NCBI GenBank assembly: GCA_964528595.1
Contig: CAZGTM010000079.1
Location: 1 to 14,320, forward strand
Reading direction: 5' to 3'
Origin: CAYFKJ01 sp964528595
Lineage (GTDB): Bacteria > Pseudomonadota > Alphaproteobacteria > UBA2966
Length of the DNA: 14,320 bases
The translations under genes and the position numbers were made by a program. The notes below the pieces were generated by a model. It had not been told where the DNA came from, did no database searches, and worked only from the letters and a program-made list of their open reading frames with translations. Position 1 is the stretch's first letter. Each line of letters opens with the position of its first letter. Below are positions 1 through 6,941 of the stretch, piece after piece.

Positions 1-71
1 GTTGCCGCCTCGCCGAACCCGACGAAGGCCAGATCCAGCTGCCCGATGTTAGAAACGCTGTCCATGGTCAT
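1..71 (-). CDS. NAD(P)-binding dehydrogenase, N-terminus only (cut by window edge)
   Basis: Only the first 23 codons are present and the gene runs off the left edge. They read MTMDSVSNIGQLDLAFVGFG followed by EAA. A beta strand followed by GFGEAA is the GxGxxA dinucleotide-binding start of a Rossmann fold. The form resembles the 6-phosphogluconate/3-hydroxyacid dehydrogenase superfamily (DUF1932-type proteins often begin this way). Start candidates are ATG at 71 or ATG at 65; an in-frame stop lies a few codons upstream. Neither start has a Shine-Dalgarno sequence at normal distance (see 76-106). It lies downstream of the LysR gene on the same strand with a 175-bp gap, so it may be co-regulated with ring cleavage. 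It does not look like LigC, whose N-terminus is of Gfo/Idh type as I recall. The family is likely but the substrate is unknown. Confidence 0.6.
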   Translation of the reverse strand, partial: MTMDSVSNIGQLDLAFVGFGEAA

Positions 72-75
72 TAAA

Positions 76-106
76 GCGAATTCGGATTAATCCGAATCGC
101 CTCCTC
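76..106 (-). promoter_or_regulatory. Hairpin between a distant Shine-Dalgarno and the start codon
   Basis: On the minus strand GAGGAG (106-101) is followed directly by a stem-loop (100-76), then TTTA and the ATG at 71. The core is a perfect 18-bp palindrome, ATTCGGATTAATCCGAAT (80-97). As RNA, GCGATTCGGA pairs with TCCGAA-T-TCGC around a UUAA loop, giving ten pairs and one bulged base. Linearly the SD lies 29 nt from the ATG, but only about 4 nt remain if the hairpin forms. It could equally be a DNA operator for a dimeric repressor. Confidence 0.5.
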
Positions 107-145
107 TCATACCTGCACAGTATTGCATGGGTCTAATATCATCCT

Positions 146-170
146 GTGTTTCAGATGAATCCTGAAACAC
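146..170. repeat. Inverted repeat, 9-bp perfect arms, 7-bp spacer
   Basis: GTGTTTCAG (146-154) and CTGAAACAC (162-170) are exact reverse complements around ATGAATC. The repeat lies in the 175-bp gap between the LysR gene and the partial dehydrogenase gene, about 75 bp upstream of the latter's start. The size fits an operator for a dimeric regulator. It is not followed by a T-run in either direction, so a terminator is unlikely. Confidence 0.5.
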
Positions 171-219
171 TCTAGATATCATTCAACTCTTCGCGGGCGA
201 AATTGGATGATGGTTTTCG

Positions 220-238
220 CTATTCATTTTTTGAATAG
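220..238. repeat. AT-rich inverted repeat just past the LysR gene
   Basis: CTATTCA (220-226) and TGAATAG (232-238) are perfect reverse complements around five T residues. It begins 8 bp downstream of the LysR stop codon on the minus strand. The stem is weak and the minus strand continues without a T tract, so a role as terminator is doubtful; a protein-binding site is possible. Confidence 0.35.
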
Positions 239-246
239 ACCGTCCA

Positions 247-1464
247 TCAGCCGCACGAAGCCGCCTTCCCCGTTGCCTTCAATATGTCGAGAAACTGCTT
301 CTGCGTTTCGGTTGGCCGCCAGTCCCGCCTCAGGGTTAAGCCGATCTGGCGCTTGGTATCGGCGGTATCGAAGCGCAACCGGGTGAGCTGGCCGAACTCC
401 TCCTCATGCCGGATCTGGTGGGCCGAGATCAAGGCCAAAGCGTCGCTGCCCAGCAACAGACCCCGGATCAGCACGAGGGAACTCGCCTCGATCACGTTGA
501 CGGGTTGGGTTTCCGCCTCGAACAACGCCTCGAAATGGTTGCGCGTCGGCGTGGCGCTGCGGGGCACGATCCAGGGAAAAGCCGCGAGTTGCACCGGTTT
601 GATCTTGCGCTTTGCGGCCAGGGGATGGCCGGCCCGCGCGGCAATGCACAAGTTGTCCTCAAGAAGTGACGCCTGTACCACGTCGTCCACGGGAATGGGA
701 TCGCGCAGCGCACCGATCAGCAAATCGAGATCGCCGTGGCGCAAACCATGCAGCAGATCGTCGTAAGGACCATCGACCACGCTGATGCGAACTTCGGGCC
801 GCACCTTCATCAGAGCCATGATGGCGGTCGGCAGGATGAAGGTTCGGGCCAAAGGCATGGTGCCGATGACGATGCGGCCCGACGCGGTGCCCTTCCACTC
901 CTCGATGGCGGCGATGCCTTGCTCAAGCTCCGCGAAAGCCAGCTTGGCATGCTGGGCCAGGACCTGGGCCGCCCGCGTCAGGGCGATGCCATGACCCGAT
1001 TTCTCGAACAACGCCATGCCGGACAAGCGTTCCAGGTCGCGGGCGGCGCGGTGAAGGGAGGGCTGTGAGATACCGACGCTGCGCGCAGCCAGGCTGAAGT
1101 TTTCGGACCGCGAGATGGCCGCCAGCGCCCGAAGCTGCACGCCGGTTACCAAATCGTCGAGGTTGGCGAAGCCGCGTCCGCGCTTACGTTGGCCGATGCG
1201 CGCCGTTTCCCGGGCGCCCGCTTCCAGATAGCCAAGCGTGCGCTCGACGCGCTCGACAAACAGCTTGCCCGGTTCGGTGACGAACATGCCCTCGCTGCGG
1301 CGCTCGAACAGCTGGACATCGAGATCGGCCTCCAGTTTGGCGATAGCCTGGGTGATGGCGGGTTGCGACAGGTGAACCACCGCAGAAGCGCCGAGTATGC
1401 TCTGGTGGCGGGCAACCTCCCGGATGGCCCGCAGGTGACGGATATTGGGTGCCCGGCCGTCCAC
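247..1464 (-). CDS. LysR-type regulator with two tandem HTH domains
   Basis: A 405-residue transcriptional regulator, about 100 residues longer than a normal LysR protein (near 300). Residues 1-85 form one LysR winged helix-turn-helix (core LSQPAITQAIAKLEADLDVQ, 32-51, then LFER). Residues 100-192 form a second one (ISQPSLHRAARDLERLSGMA, 132-151, then LFEK). The two SQP signatures are exactly 100 residues apart. A substrate-binding effector domain follows (about 195-395; starts GRIVIGTMPLA). The start is GTG at 1464, with GGGGAG at 1476-1471 (6-nt spacing) and an in-frame TGA two codons upstream. It is divergent from the ring-cleavage operon, the usual LysR arrangement, so it probably activates that operon in response to protocatechuate or a pathway intermediate, as LigR does in Sphingobium. 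The ligand is inferred. The C-terminus ends at KAASCG. Confidence 0.9.
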   Translation of the reverse strand: MDGRAPNIRHLRAIREVARHQSILGASAVVHLSQPAITQAIAKLEADLDVQLFERRSEGMFVTEPGKLFVERVERTLGYLEAGARETARIGQRKRGRGFANLDDLVTGVQLRALAAISRSENFSLAARSVGISQPSLHRAARDLERLSGMALFEKSGHGIALTRAAQVLAQHAKLAFAELEQGIAAIEEWKGTASGRIVIGTMPLARTFILPTAIMALMKVRPEVRISVVDGPYDDLLHGLRHGDLDLLIGALRDPIPVDDVVQASLLEDNLCIAARAGHPLAAKRKIKPVQLAAFPWIVPRSATPTRNHFEALFEAETQPVNVIEASSLVLIRGLLLGSDALALISAHQIRHEEEFGQLTRLRFDTADTKRQIGLTLRRDWRPTETQKQFLDILKATGKAASCG

Positions 1465-1498
1465 GCCTCACTCCCCGGTTTGCAGTCGCGGTAACTCC

Positions 1499-1515
1499 TA
1501 TAGAAAGAACTTATA
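1499..1515. promoter_or_regulatory. Candidate LysR-type operator (T-N11-A)
   Basis: The 130-bp divergent gap between the LysR start (1464) and galB (1595) contains TATA-N9-TATA at 1499-1515. Within it T1501 and A1513 form the T-N11-A core with ATA/TAT flanks that LysR proteins usually recognise. Only the four outer base pairs are symmetric, so the match is modest. No convincing -35/-10 pair was found for galB; activator-dependent promoters are often poor. Confidence 0.35.
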
Positions 1516-1594
1516 TCACCGGAGCCAATCTGAAATGTGAATTCCTTAGGGCCTGATGGATGATGAACGTCGCAAACAGCAGAAAGCAGGAAAC

Positions 1595-2329
1595 ATGACC
1601 GACAACAAATCCGCGCTGGTGGTCAGCGCCCATGCCGCCGACTTCGTCTGGCGGGCCGGCGGCGCCATCGCACTGCACCAGTCGCTGGGCTACGACGTGA
1701 CGGTGGTTTGCCTGTCCTACGGCGAGCGCGGCGAATCGGCGAAGATCTGGAAACAGGAAGGGGCGACGCTGGAAGACGTCAAGTCGGCGCGGCGCGACGA
1801 GGCGGAGGCGGCCGCCAAGGCGCTCGACGTTCATGACATCCAGTTCTTCGATCTCGGCGATTATCCGCTGGAGTTGGACCGCGAGGCCAAGTACCGCCTG
1901 GTCGACCTTATGCGCGCCGTGCAACCCGACTTCCTGATGAGCCATTCGCACTACGATCCCTACAACACCGATCACGCCTACGCCACGCGGGTGACCATGG
2001 AATGCCGCATGATCGCCCAGGCCTGGGGGCACAATCCCGGCGAAAAGGTGCTGGGTGCGCCGCAACTCTATCTGTTCGAGCCGCACCAGACCGAGCAGAT
2101 GGGCTGGAAGCCCGACGTCTTCCTCGACATCACCGAGGTCTGGGACAAAAAACGCGCCGCCATCGAATGCATGCAGGGCCAGGAGCATCTTTGGGATTTC
2201 TACACCAACGTCGCGGAAAACCGGGGCAACCATTTCCGGCGCAATTCCGGCGGCCAGGCCGGCGGGCGCAACGCCCGTTACGCCGAGGGTTTCCAGTCGG
2301 TCTATCCGCGCACCGTGGATGAACTTTGA
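1595..2329 (+). CDS. galB: 4-oxalomesaconate hydratase, GalB type (PIG-L/LmbE fold)
   Basis: A 244-residue cytoplasmic enzyme that hydrates the isomerised 4-oxalomesaconate to 4-carboxy-4-hydroxy-2-oxoadipate, the step before aldol cleavage. The fold is that of zinc-dependent PIG-L deacetylases. The usual AHPDDE motif is here SAHAADFVWRAGG (11-23, H13 and D16), as in GalB-type hydratases. The second metal motif is SHSHYDPYNTDHAYATR (116-132, with D126 and H127). This lineage is unrelated to LigJ, the amidohydrolase that does the same step in Sphingobium. The start is placed at ATG 1595, preceded by AGCAGG, and not at the in-frame ATG 1556, which has no ribosome site and adds 13 polar residues unlike the family. 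It is first in the operon, and its TGA shares one base with the next ATG. Function follows from motif and neighbours together. Confidence 0.88.
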   Translation: MTDNKSALVVSAHAADFVWRAGGAIALHQSLGYDVTVVCLSYGERGESAKIWKQEGATLEDVKSARRDEAEAAAKALDVHDIQFFDLGDYPLELDREAKYRLVDLMRAVQPDFLMSHSHYDPYNTDHAYATRVTMECRMIAQAWGHNPGEKVLGAPQLYLFEPHQTEQMGWKPDVFLDITEVWDKKRAAIECMQGQEHLWDFYTNVAENRGNHFRRNSGGQAGGRNARYAEGFQSVYPRTVDEL

Positions 2330-3000
2330 TGAACGTTGTCGTCCAGAACATCGAACGGGCGGAGGCTGACGTCATCGCCGCGCTGGCGGATTGCGGCGTC
2401 GCGACTGTGCACGAAGCCCAGGGCCGCAAAGGCCTGCTGGCCTCCTACATGCGGCCGATCTATTCGGGCGCCAGCGTCGGCGCTTCAGCGGTGACGATCT
2501 CCGCCGCGCCCGGTGATAACTGGATGGTCCACGTCGCCATCGAACAGGTACGGGCCGGCGACATTCTCGTGCTGGCCCCAACCTCGCCTTCCGACGCCGG
2601 TTATTTCGGCGATCTCCTGGCGACCTCCACGCAGGCGCGCGGCGGGGTCGGCCTAATCATCGATGCCGGCGTGCGCGACATCCGCGATCTCACCAAGATG
2701 CACTTCCCTGTCTGGTCCAAGGCGATCTCGGCGGAAGGCACCGTGAAGGAAACGTTGGGCTCGGTGAACGTACCGGTCGTCTGCGCCGGTGAGCTGGTCA
2801 ATCCGGGCGACGTGATCGTCGCCGACGACGACGGCGTCTGCGTCGTTCGCCGCGATGAGGCCACCGAGGTTTTGGAAAAAGCCCAAGCCCGCCTCGCCAA
2901 TGAGGAAGAGAAGCGCCAGCGCCTGGCCTCCGGCGAATTAGGCCTCGACATGTACGGCATGCGGGAACGGTTGAAGGAGAAGGGCCTCAAGTATGAGTGA
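2329..3000 (+). CDS. ligK: 4-carboxy-4-hydroxy-2-oxoadipate aldolase (RraA-like fold)
   Basis: A 223-residue class II (divalent metal) aldolase that splits 4-carboxy-4-hydroxy-2-oxoadipate into pyruvate and oxaloacetate, the last step of the pathway (LigK, GalC, ProA). Family marks are the N-terminal DCGVATVHEAQGRKG segment (21-35), the glycine-rich loop GDLLATSTQARGGVGLIIDA (94-113) and GVRD (114-117), whose Arg-Asp pair corresponds to the substrate- and metal-binding residues of the HMG/CHA aldolases. The C-terminal EEEKRQRL helix is also typical. RraA itself, the RNase E inhibitor with the same fold, is shorter and unlikely given the operon. The start is ATG 2329 (TGATG overlap with galB); the frame also allows a TTG one codon earlier. 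It overlaps the next gene by 8 bp, implying coupled translation. Confidence 0.93.
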   Translation: MNVVVQNIERAEADVIAALADCGVATVHEAQGRKGLLASYMRPIYSGASVGASAVTISAAPGDNWMVHVAIEQVRAGDILVLAPTSPSDAGYFGDLLATSTQARGGVGLIIDAGVRDIRDLTKMHFPVWSKAISAEGTVKETLGSVNVPVVCAGELVNPGDVIVADDDGVCVVRRDEATEVLEKAQARLANEEEKRQRLASGELGLDMYGMRERLKEKGLKYE

Positions 3001-4051
3001 CGGCGTCCGCTGCATGTGGATGCGGGGCGGCACCTCCAAGGGCGGCTACTTCCTGGCCGGCGACCTGCCCGACGCCGCCGACAAGCGAGACGCCTTTCTG
3101 CTGGGCGTCATGGGTTCGCCCGATCCGCGCCAGATCGACGGCCTGGGCGGAGCCGATCCGCTGACCTCCAAGATCGCGGTGATCTCATCCTCGGCGCGGG
3201 ACGGCGTCGATGTGGATTATCTGTTCCTCCAGGTCATGGTCGACCAGGCCATCGTCACGGACGCCCAGAACTGCGGCAACATCCTCGCGGGCGTCGGCCC
3301 GTTCGCCATCGAGCGCGGCCTGGTGGTGGCCCGTGACGGCGAAACGCCCGTGACCATCTTCATGCAGAACACCGGCCAGGTGGCGACGGCCAAGGTTCAA
3401 ACCCCGGAAGGCGGCGTAGCCTATGACGGCGAGGCCCAGATAGACGGCGTGCCCGGAACGGCGGCGCCGGTGGCCATCACCTTCCGCGACACCGCCGGAT
3501 CGAGCTGCGGCGCGCTGCTGCCGACGGGAAACACGGCCGATGAGATCGATGGCGTGGCGGTCACGATGATCGACAACGGCATGCCCTGCGTCGTCATGCG
3601 GGCATCGGATCTCGGCATCGAAGGGACGGAAACCCGCGAGGCGCTGGATGCCGACGAAGCGCTGAAGGCCAAACTGGAATCCATCCGCCTGCAGGCCGGA
3701 CCGCTAATGAACCTCGGCGACGTGTCCGAGAAGACCGTGCCCAAGATGACGATGGTCAGCGCGCCCGGTGCGGGCGGCGCGATCTCGACCCGCACCTTCA
3801 TCCCTCATCGCTGTCATGCCTCGATCGGCGTGCTGGGCGCCGTCAGCGTTGCCACGGCCTGCATGCTGGAAGGCTCGCCGGCGGCCGAACTAGCGGACAT
3901 CCCGGCGGGCCGCGCCAAGTCGCTGGAGATCGAGCACCCCATCGGCCAAACCACGGTGCTGCTGGAGACCGGCGACAATGGTGCGGTCGAGACCGCTGCC
4001 ATCCTGCGCACCGCCCGAAAACTTTTTGACGGCGACGTCTTCGCAGCCTAA
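2993..4051 (+). CDS. galD: 4-oxalomesaconate isomerase/tautomerase (PrpF family)
   Basis: A 352-residue PrpF-family enzyme of the diaminopimelate epimerase-like fold. GalD of Pseudomonas and LigU of Sphingobium convert the 4-oxalomesaconate released by LigI into the isomer that the hydratase accepts. Seen: the family start MWMRGGTSKGGYF (8-20), K60 in LTSKIAVI, and C94 in QNCGN. The 34-residue spacing of K60 and C94 equals that of the catalytic Lys66/Cys100 pair I recall for LigU. The late CHASIGVLGAVSVATAC segment is also PrpF-like. PrpF proper isomerises aconitate, but the neighbours here point to oxalomesaconate. AAGGAG lies 13 nt before ATG 2993, inside ligK. The gene is separated from ligI by 20 bp. 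Confidence 0.9.
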   Translation: MSDGVRCMWMRGGTSKGGYFLAGDLPDAADKRDAFLLGVMGSPDPRQIDGLGGADPLTSKIAVISSSARDGVDVDYLFLQVMVDQAIVTDAQNCGNILAGVGPFAIERGLVVARDGETPVTIFMQNTGQVATAKVQTPEGGVAYDGEAQIDGVPGTAAPVAITFRDTAGSSCGALLPTGNTADEIDGVAVTMIDNGMPCVVMRASDLGIEGTETREALDADEALKAKLESIRLQAGPLMNLGDVSEKTVPKMTMVSAPGAGGAISTRTFIPHRCHASIGVLGAVSVATACMLEGSPAAELADIPAGRAKSLEIEHPIGQTTVLLETGDNGAVETAAILRTARKLFDGDVFAA

Positions 4052-4071
4052 GCCCGGAACGAGATAACACC

Positions 4072-4947
4072 ATGGATCCCGATTACCTGCCCTTCCACCC
4101 CAACCCGTCGAAGCCCGGGTTTGCACCGCCGCCGGGCGCGGTCGACGCCCACTGCCACGTCTTCGGACCGGCGGATGAATTCGCTTACGCGCCGGAGCGC
4201 AAATACACGCCGTGCGACGCGCCCAAGGCCAAACTGTTCGAACTCAGAGATTATCTCGGTTTCGAGCGCAACGTCATCGTCCAGGCCTCATGCCACGGGC
4301 GCGACAACGCGGCCTTGGTGGACGCCTTGAATGCGGCGGGCGACCGGGCGCGCGGCGTCGCCGTCGTCGGCGCCGATGTCAGCGACGACGAGTTGGCCGA
4401 GATGGATGCCGCCGGCGTCCGCGCCGTCCGCTTCAACTTCGTCAAGCGCCTGGTGGACGCAACGCCGAAAGAGGTGTTTCTCGGCATCGCCGAACGCATC
4501 GCAAAGCTGAACTGGCATATCGTCGTCTACTTCGAAGCGCCTGATCTGGAGGAGTTGACGCCGTTCCTGGGTCAACTGCCCACTACCATCGTGGTCGACC
4601 ACATGGGCCGGCCCGACGTGACCAAGGGCGTCGATCATCCGGACTTCCAGCGCTTCCTCGCCCTCATGGAAGACAACGGGGACATCTGGACCAAGGTGAG
4701 TTGTCCCGAACGGCTGACGCAGGACGGCCCGCCTTACAACGACGTTGTGGCCTTTTCCAAAACCCTGGTCGAGCGCTTTCCCGACCGCGTTCTCTGGGGC
4801 ACCGACTGGCCGCACCCCAACATGAAATCGCACATGCCGGACGACGGCATGCTGGTGGACATGATCCCCAGGATCGCCGAGACCCCGGCACTGCAACAGG
4901 AACTGCTTGTCAACAATCCCCGGCGGCTTTATTGGCCGGAAATGTAA
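4072..4947 (+). CDS. ligI: 2-pyrone-4,6-dicarboxylate lactonase
   Basis: A 291-residue amidohydrolase-superfamily enzyme that opens 2-pyrone-4,6-dicarboxylate to 4-oxalomesaconate. LigI works without a metal, and the length matches Sphingobium LigI (about 293). Visible active-site elements are DAHCHVFGP (25-33, with H27 and H29), VDHMGRPD (175-182, H177) and GTDWPHPN (243-250). D245 in that last motif corresponds to the catalytic Asp248 of LigI. The WTKVSCPER segment (206-214) is also typical of this family. The Shine-Dalgarno is weak (ACGAGATAACACC before ATG 4072). The gene sits between galD and ligA, all co-directional, so it is most likely on one transcript. No LigC, which makes its substrate, is encoded in the window. 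Confidence 0.93.
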   Translation: MDPDYLPFHPNPSKPGFAPPPGAVDAHCHVFGPADEFAYAPERKYTPCDAPKAKLFELRDYLGFERNVIVQASCHGRDNAALVDALNAAGDRARGVAVVGADVSDDELAEMDAAGVRAVRFNFVKRLVDATPKEVFLGIAERIAKLNWHIVVYFEAPDLEELTPFLGQLPTTIVVDHMGRPDVTKGVDHPDFQRFLALMEDNGDIWTKVSCPERLTQDGPPYNDVVAFSKTLVERFPDRVLWGTDWPHPNMKSHMPDDGMLVDMIPRIAETPALQQELLVNNPRRLYWPEM

Positions 4948-4968
4948 ACCAAGGAGAACGTGCTTCTC

Positions 4969-5319
4969 ATGACCCGAAATCCCCCCCAAGAGATACCCGG
5001 CACCACCATTTTCGACGGCGACATGGCGATGAAGGGATACGCCCTCAACGCCATGTGCTTTTCCTTCAACGAAGCGGCGGGGCGCGAGGCCTTCCTGGCC
5101 GATGAAGACGCCTACTGTGACAAATTCGGCCTCAACGACGAACAGAAGGCGGCCGTGAAGGCGCGCAACGTGCTCGACCTGATCGCCGCCGGCGGCCACA
5201 TCTACTATCTGGCCAAGTTCGCCGGCATCTTCGGCTTGGGCGTGCAGGACGTCGGCGCCCAGCAGACCGGCATGAGCGTCGAAGACTTCAAAGCAAAACT
5301 CGTCGCGGCAGGAGACTAG
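4969..5319 (+). CDS. ligA: Protocatechuate 4,5-dioxygenase, alpha (small) subunit
   Basis: A 116-residue small subunit of the extradiol dioxygenase that cleaves protocatechuate at the 4,5 bond. The helical domain (about residues 19-105; ALNAMCFSFNEAAGREAFLA, then AAGGHIYYLAKFAGIFGLGV) is that of LigA, which caps the active site of LigB. Sphingobium LigA is longer (139), so the tails are shorter here. The start is ambiguous. AAGGAG at 4951-4956 lies 12 nt from ATG 4969 and only 3 nt from an in-frame GTG at 4960, so the ATG is preferred. The gene lies 21 bp after ligI and 3 bp before ligB, with the ligB ribosome site inside its last codons, which fits balanced synthesis of the two subunits. Confidence 0.93.
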   Translation: MTRNPPQEIPGTTIFDGDMAMKGYALNAMCFSFNEAAGREAFLADEDAYCDKFGLNDEQKAAVKARNVLDLIAAGGHIYYLAKFAGIFGLGVQDVGAQQTGMSVEDFKAKLVAAGD

Positions 5320-5322
5320 ATC

Positions 5323-6165
5323 ATGGCTAAAATCGTCGGTGGTCTCACCACCTCACACATCCCGGCAATCGGCAACGCCATCGCCAACAACCTGCAGGAC
5401 GAGCCCTACTGGAAGTCGTTCTTCGCCGCCTATCCGCCGGTGCGGGACTGGCTGGACGACGTCAGGCCGGACGTTGCGGTGGTGATCTACAACGATCACG
5501 GCCTCAACTTCTTCCTCGACAAGATGCCCACCTTCGCCATCGGCGCGGCCGCCCAATACCACAACGCGGACGAGGGCTGGGGCCTCAAACCGATCCCGCC
5601 GTTCGCCGGCGATCCGGCCTTGTCCTGGCACCTAATCGAAAGACTGGTTGAGGACGAATTCGACATCACCTCCTGCCAGGAGATGTTCGTCGACCATGGC
5701 TTTTGCGTGCCCATGCAGCTGTTCTGGCCGGAGCGCTGGTCGCCCGAGATCCGCACCATCCCGATCAACATCAATACGGTCCAACATCCGCTGCCCTCGC
5801 CGGCGCGCTGCTACAAGTTCGGCCAGGCCGTCGGCCGCGCCATCGAGAGCTGGGATGATGACGTTAAGGTCGTGGTCGTCGGCACCGGCGGCATGTCGCA
5901 CCAGCTTGACGGTGAGCGGGCCGGCTTCATCAACAAGGAGTTTGACCTGATGTGCATGGAGAAGATTGTGCACGACCCGGAAGCCCTGACGAAGTATTCA
6001 GCCCACGATCTGGTGCGCCTGGCCGGCGCCCAGGGGGCGGAGTTCATTCTCTGGATGGCCATGCGCGGGGCGTTGACGGGCAAGGTGACCCAGCTTCACA
6101 GCAACTACCACATCCCCATTTCCAACACCGCCGCCGGAATGCTGTTGCTGGAGAACGTGGCCTAG
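5323..6165 (+). CDS. ligB: Protocatechuate 4,5-dioxygenase, beta (catalytic) subunit
   Basis: A 280-residue class III extradiol dioxygenase catalytic subunit. It uses O2 and Fe(II) to turn protocatechuate into 4-carboxy-2-hydroxymuconate-6-semialdehyde. The iron ligands can be placed: H12 (TTSHIPAIG), H59 (YNDHGLNFF) and E240 (GAEFILW), with the base H193 (GGMSHQLDGE). These match LigB H12, H61, E242 and H195 with a constant shift of two after the first. Length and motifs are complete, so the enzyme should be active. AGGAG (5310-5314) lies 8 nt before ATG 5323. It is last in the operon. Gallate dioxygenases such as DesB fuse the two subunits in one chain, so separate ligA and ligB favour protocatechuate as substrate. 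Confidence 0.95.
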   Translation: MAKIVGGLTTSHIPAIGNAIANNLQDEPYWKSFFAAYPPVRDWLDDVRPDVAVVIYNDHGLNFFLDKMPTFAIGAAAQYHNADEGWGLKPIPPFAGDPALSWHLIERLVEDEFDITSCQEMFVDHGFCVPMQLFWPERWSPEIRTIPININTVQHPLPSPARCYKFGQAVGRAIESWDDDVKVVVVGTGGMSHQLDGERAGFINKEFDLMCMEKIVHDPEALTKYSAHDLVRLAGAQGAEFILWMAMRGALTGKVTQLHSNYHIPISNTAAGMLLLENVA

Positions 6166-6247
6166 TCCGGGGAATAGCGCTTTTTGCAATGGCCCGCCCG
6201 TCTGATAGGTTCGGTTCGCAGACAACCTTCAGAGGACGGCAGGTACC

Positions 6248-6895
6248 ATGAGTTCGGCAGGCAAGGTCGAAAGTTCGGTCGGCGATCCGAAACTGGTCGA
6301 GGCGCGGCAGCGGCAGATCGTCGACGCGGCGGTTAAGCTCTTTTCCGAAAAGGGTTTTTACCGCACCACCATCCTCGATATCGCCACCGAGGCCGGTACC
6401 TCGAGCGGCCTGATCTACAAGTATTTCAAGGACAAGGACGATGTCCTCTACCTCTCGCTGCTGCTGGTGCTGGAAACCTACGAGCGGGAAATTCCGCCGT
6501 GCCTGGAAGGCATCGAGCACCCGGTCGACCGCCTGAGGGAGATCCTGCGCGCCTACTGCCTGATTATCGACGAGCTGCGCGACGCCACCATCCTGGCTTA
6601 CCGCTCGACCAAGTCCCTGCCGCCCAAGCGGCGAAAATTCATCAAACAGACGGAAGAGCGGACCAACATGTTGGTGCGGGAGTGTCTTCAGGCCTGCATC
6701 GACGGCGGTTTCCTCAAACCCGCGAACCTCGATCTGCTGGTCTACCAGTTCGTCACTTTTTGCCACAACTGGGCGCTGAAACACTGGGCTTTCCGGGAAA
6801 AATACGGCGTCGAGGACTACGTCTCGGAGGGCGCCGAGCTGCTGATCGTGCCGCATCTGACGGCCACCGGCTTAAAAGCTTACAATCGAAACTAA
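6248..6895 (+). CDS. TetR-family transcriptional regulator
   Basis: A 215-residue TetR-type regulator. The DNA-binding domain spans about residues 20-66 (RQRQIVDAAVKLFSEKGFYR, then TTILDIATEAGTSSGLIYKY, 40-59). The rest is the helical ligand-binding and dimerisation part, rich in aromatic residues (for example FCHNWALKHWAF). It is co-directional with, and lies between, ligB and the hcrCAB genes. The near-perfect palindrome at 6942-6966 lies just downstream of it in front of hcrC, so it most likely represses hcrCAB and may respond to an aromatic acid or its CoA ester. No similar palindrome was seen in front of tetR itself, so autoregulation is not indicated. ATG 6248 is preceded by GGCAGG. The ligand is inferred. 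Confidence 0.88.
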   Translation: MSSAGKVESSVGDPKLVEARQRQIVDAAVKLFSEKGFYRTTILDIATEAGTSSGLIYKYFKDKDDVLYLSLLLVLETYEREIPPCLEGIEHPVDRLREILRAYCLIIDELRDATILAYRSTKSLPPKRRKFIKQTEERTNMLVRECLQACIDGGFLKPANLDLLVYQFVTFCHNWALKHWAFREKYGVEDYVSEGAELLIVPHLTATGLKAYNRN

Positions 6896-6909
6896 TCGTC
6901 AGGAATGAC

Positions 6910-6939
6910 TCGACATTCACCGGGATGTCGGGTTATTGT
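6910..6939 (+). promoter_or_regulatory. Candidate sigma-70 promoter for hcrCAB
   Basis: TCGACA (6910-6915; five of six matches to TTGACA) and TATTGT (6934-6939; four of six matches to TATAAT) are separated by 18 bp in the 89-bp gap between tetR and hcrC. The predicted start of transcription falls inside the palindrome at 6942-6966. A 6-bp inverted repeat CGACAT/ATGTCG (6911-6916 and 6925-6930) overlaps the -35 region. Confidence 0.4.
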
Positions 6940-6941
6940 TC

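Noticed and set aside
220..238. Terminator for the LysR gene
   Set aside because: The AT-only 7-bp stem is weak and no T tract follows on the minus strand; kept only as an inverted repeat.
1511..2233. 240-codon minus-strand frame over galB
   Set aside because: It is antisense to a clear GalB gene. The translation is composition-driven (G, V, L, H) and has no ribosome site or known domain.
4288..5199. 303-codon minus-strand frame over ligI and ligA
   Set aside because: Antisense shadow spanning two well supported genes; no motif.
6911..6930. CGACAT/ATGTCG inverted repeat as a tetR terminator
   Set aside because: Only six pairs and no T-run; it coincides with the likely -35 region of the hcr promoter.
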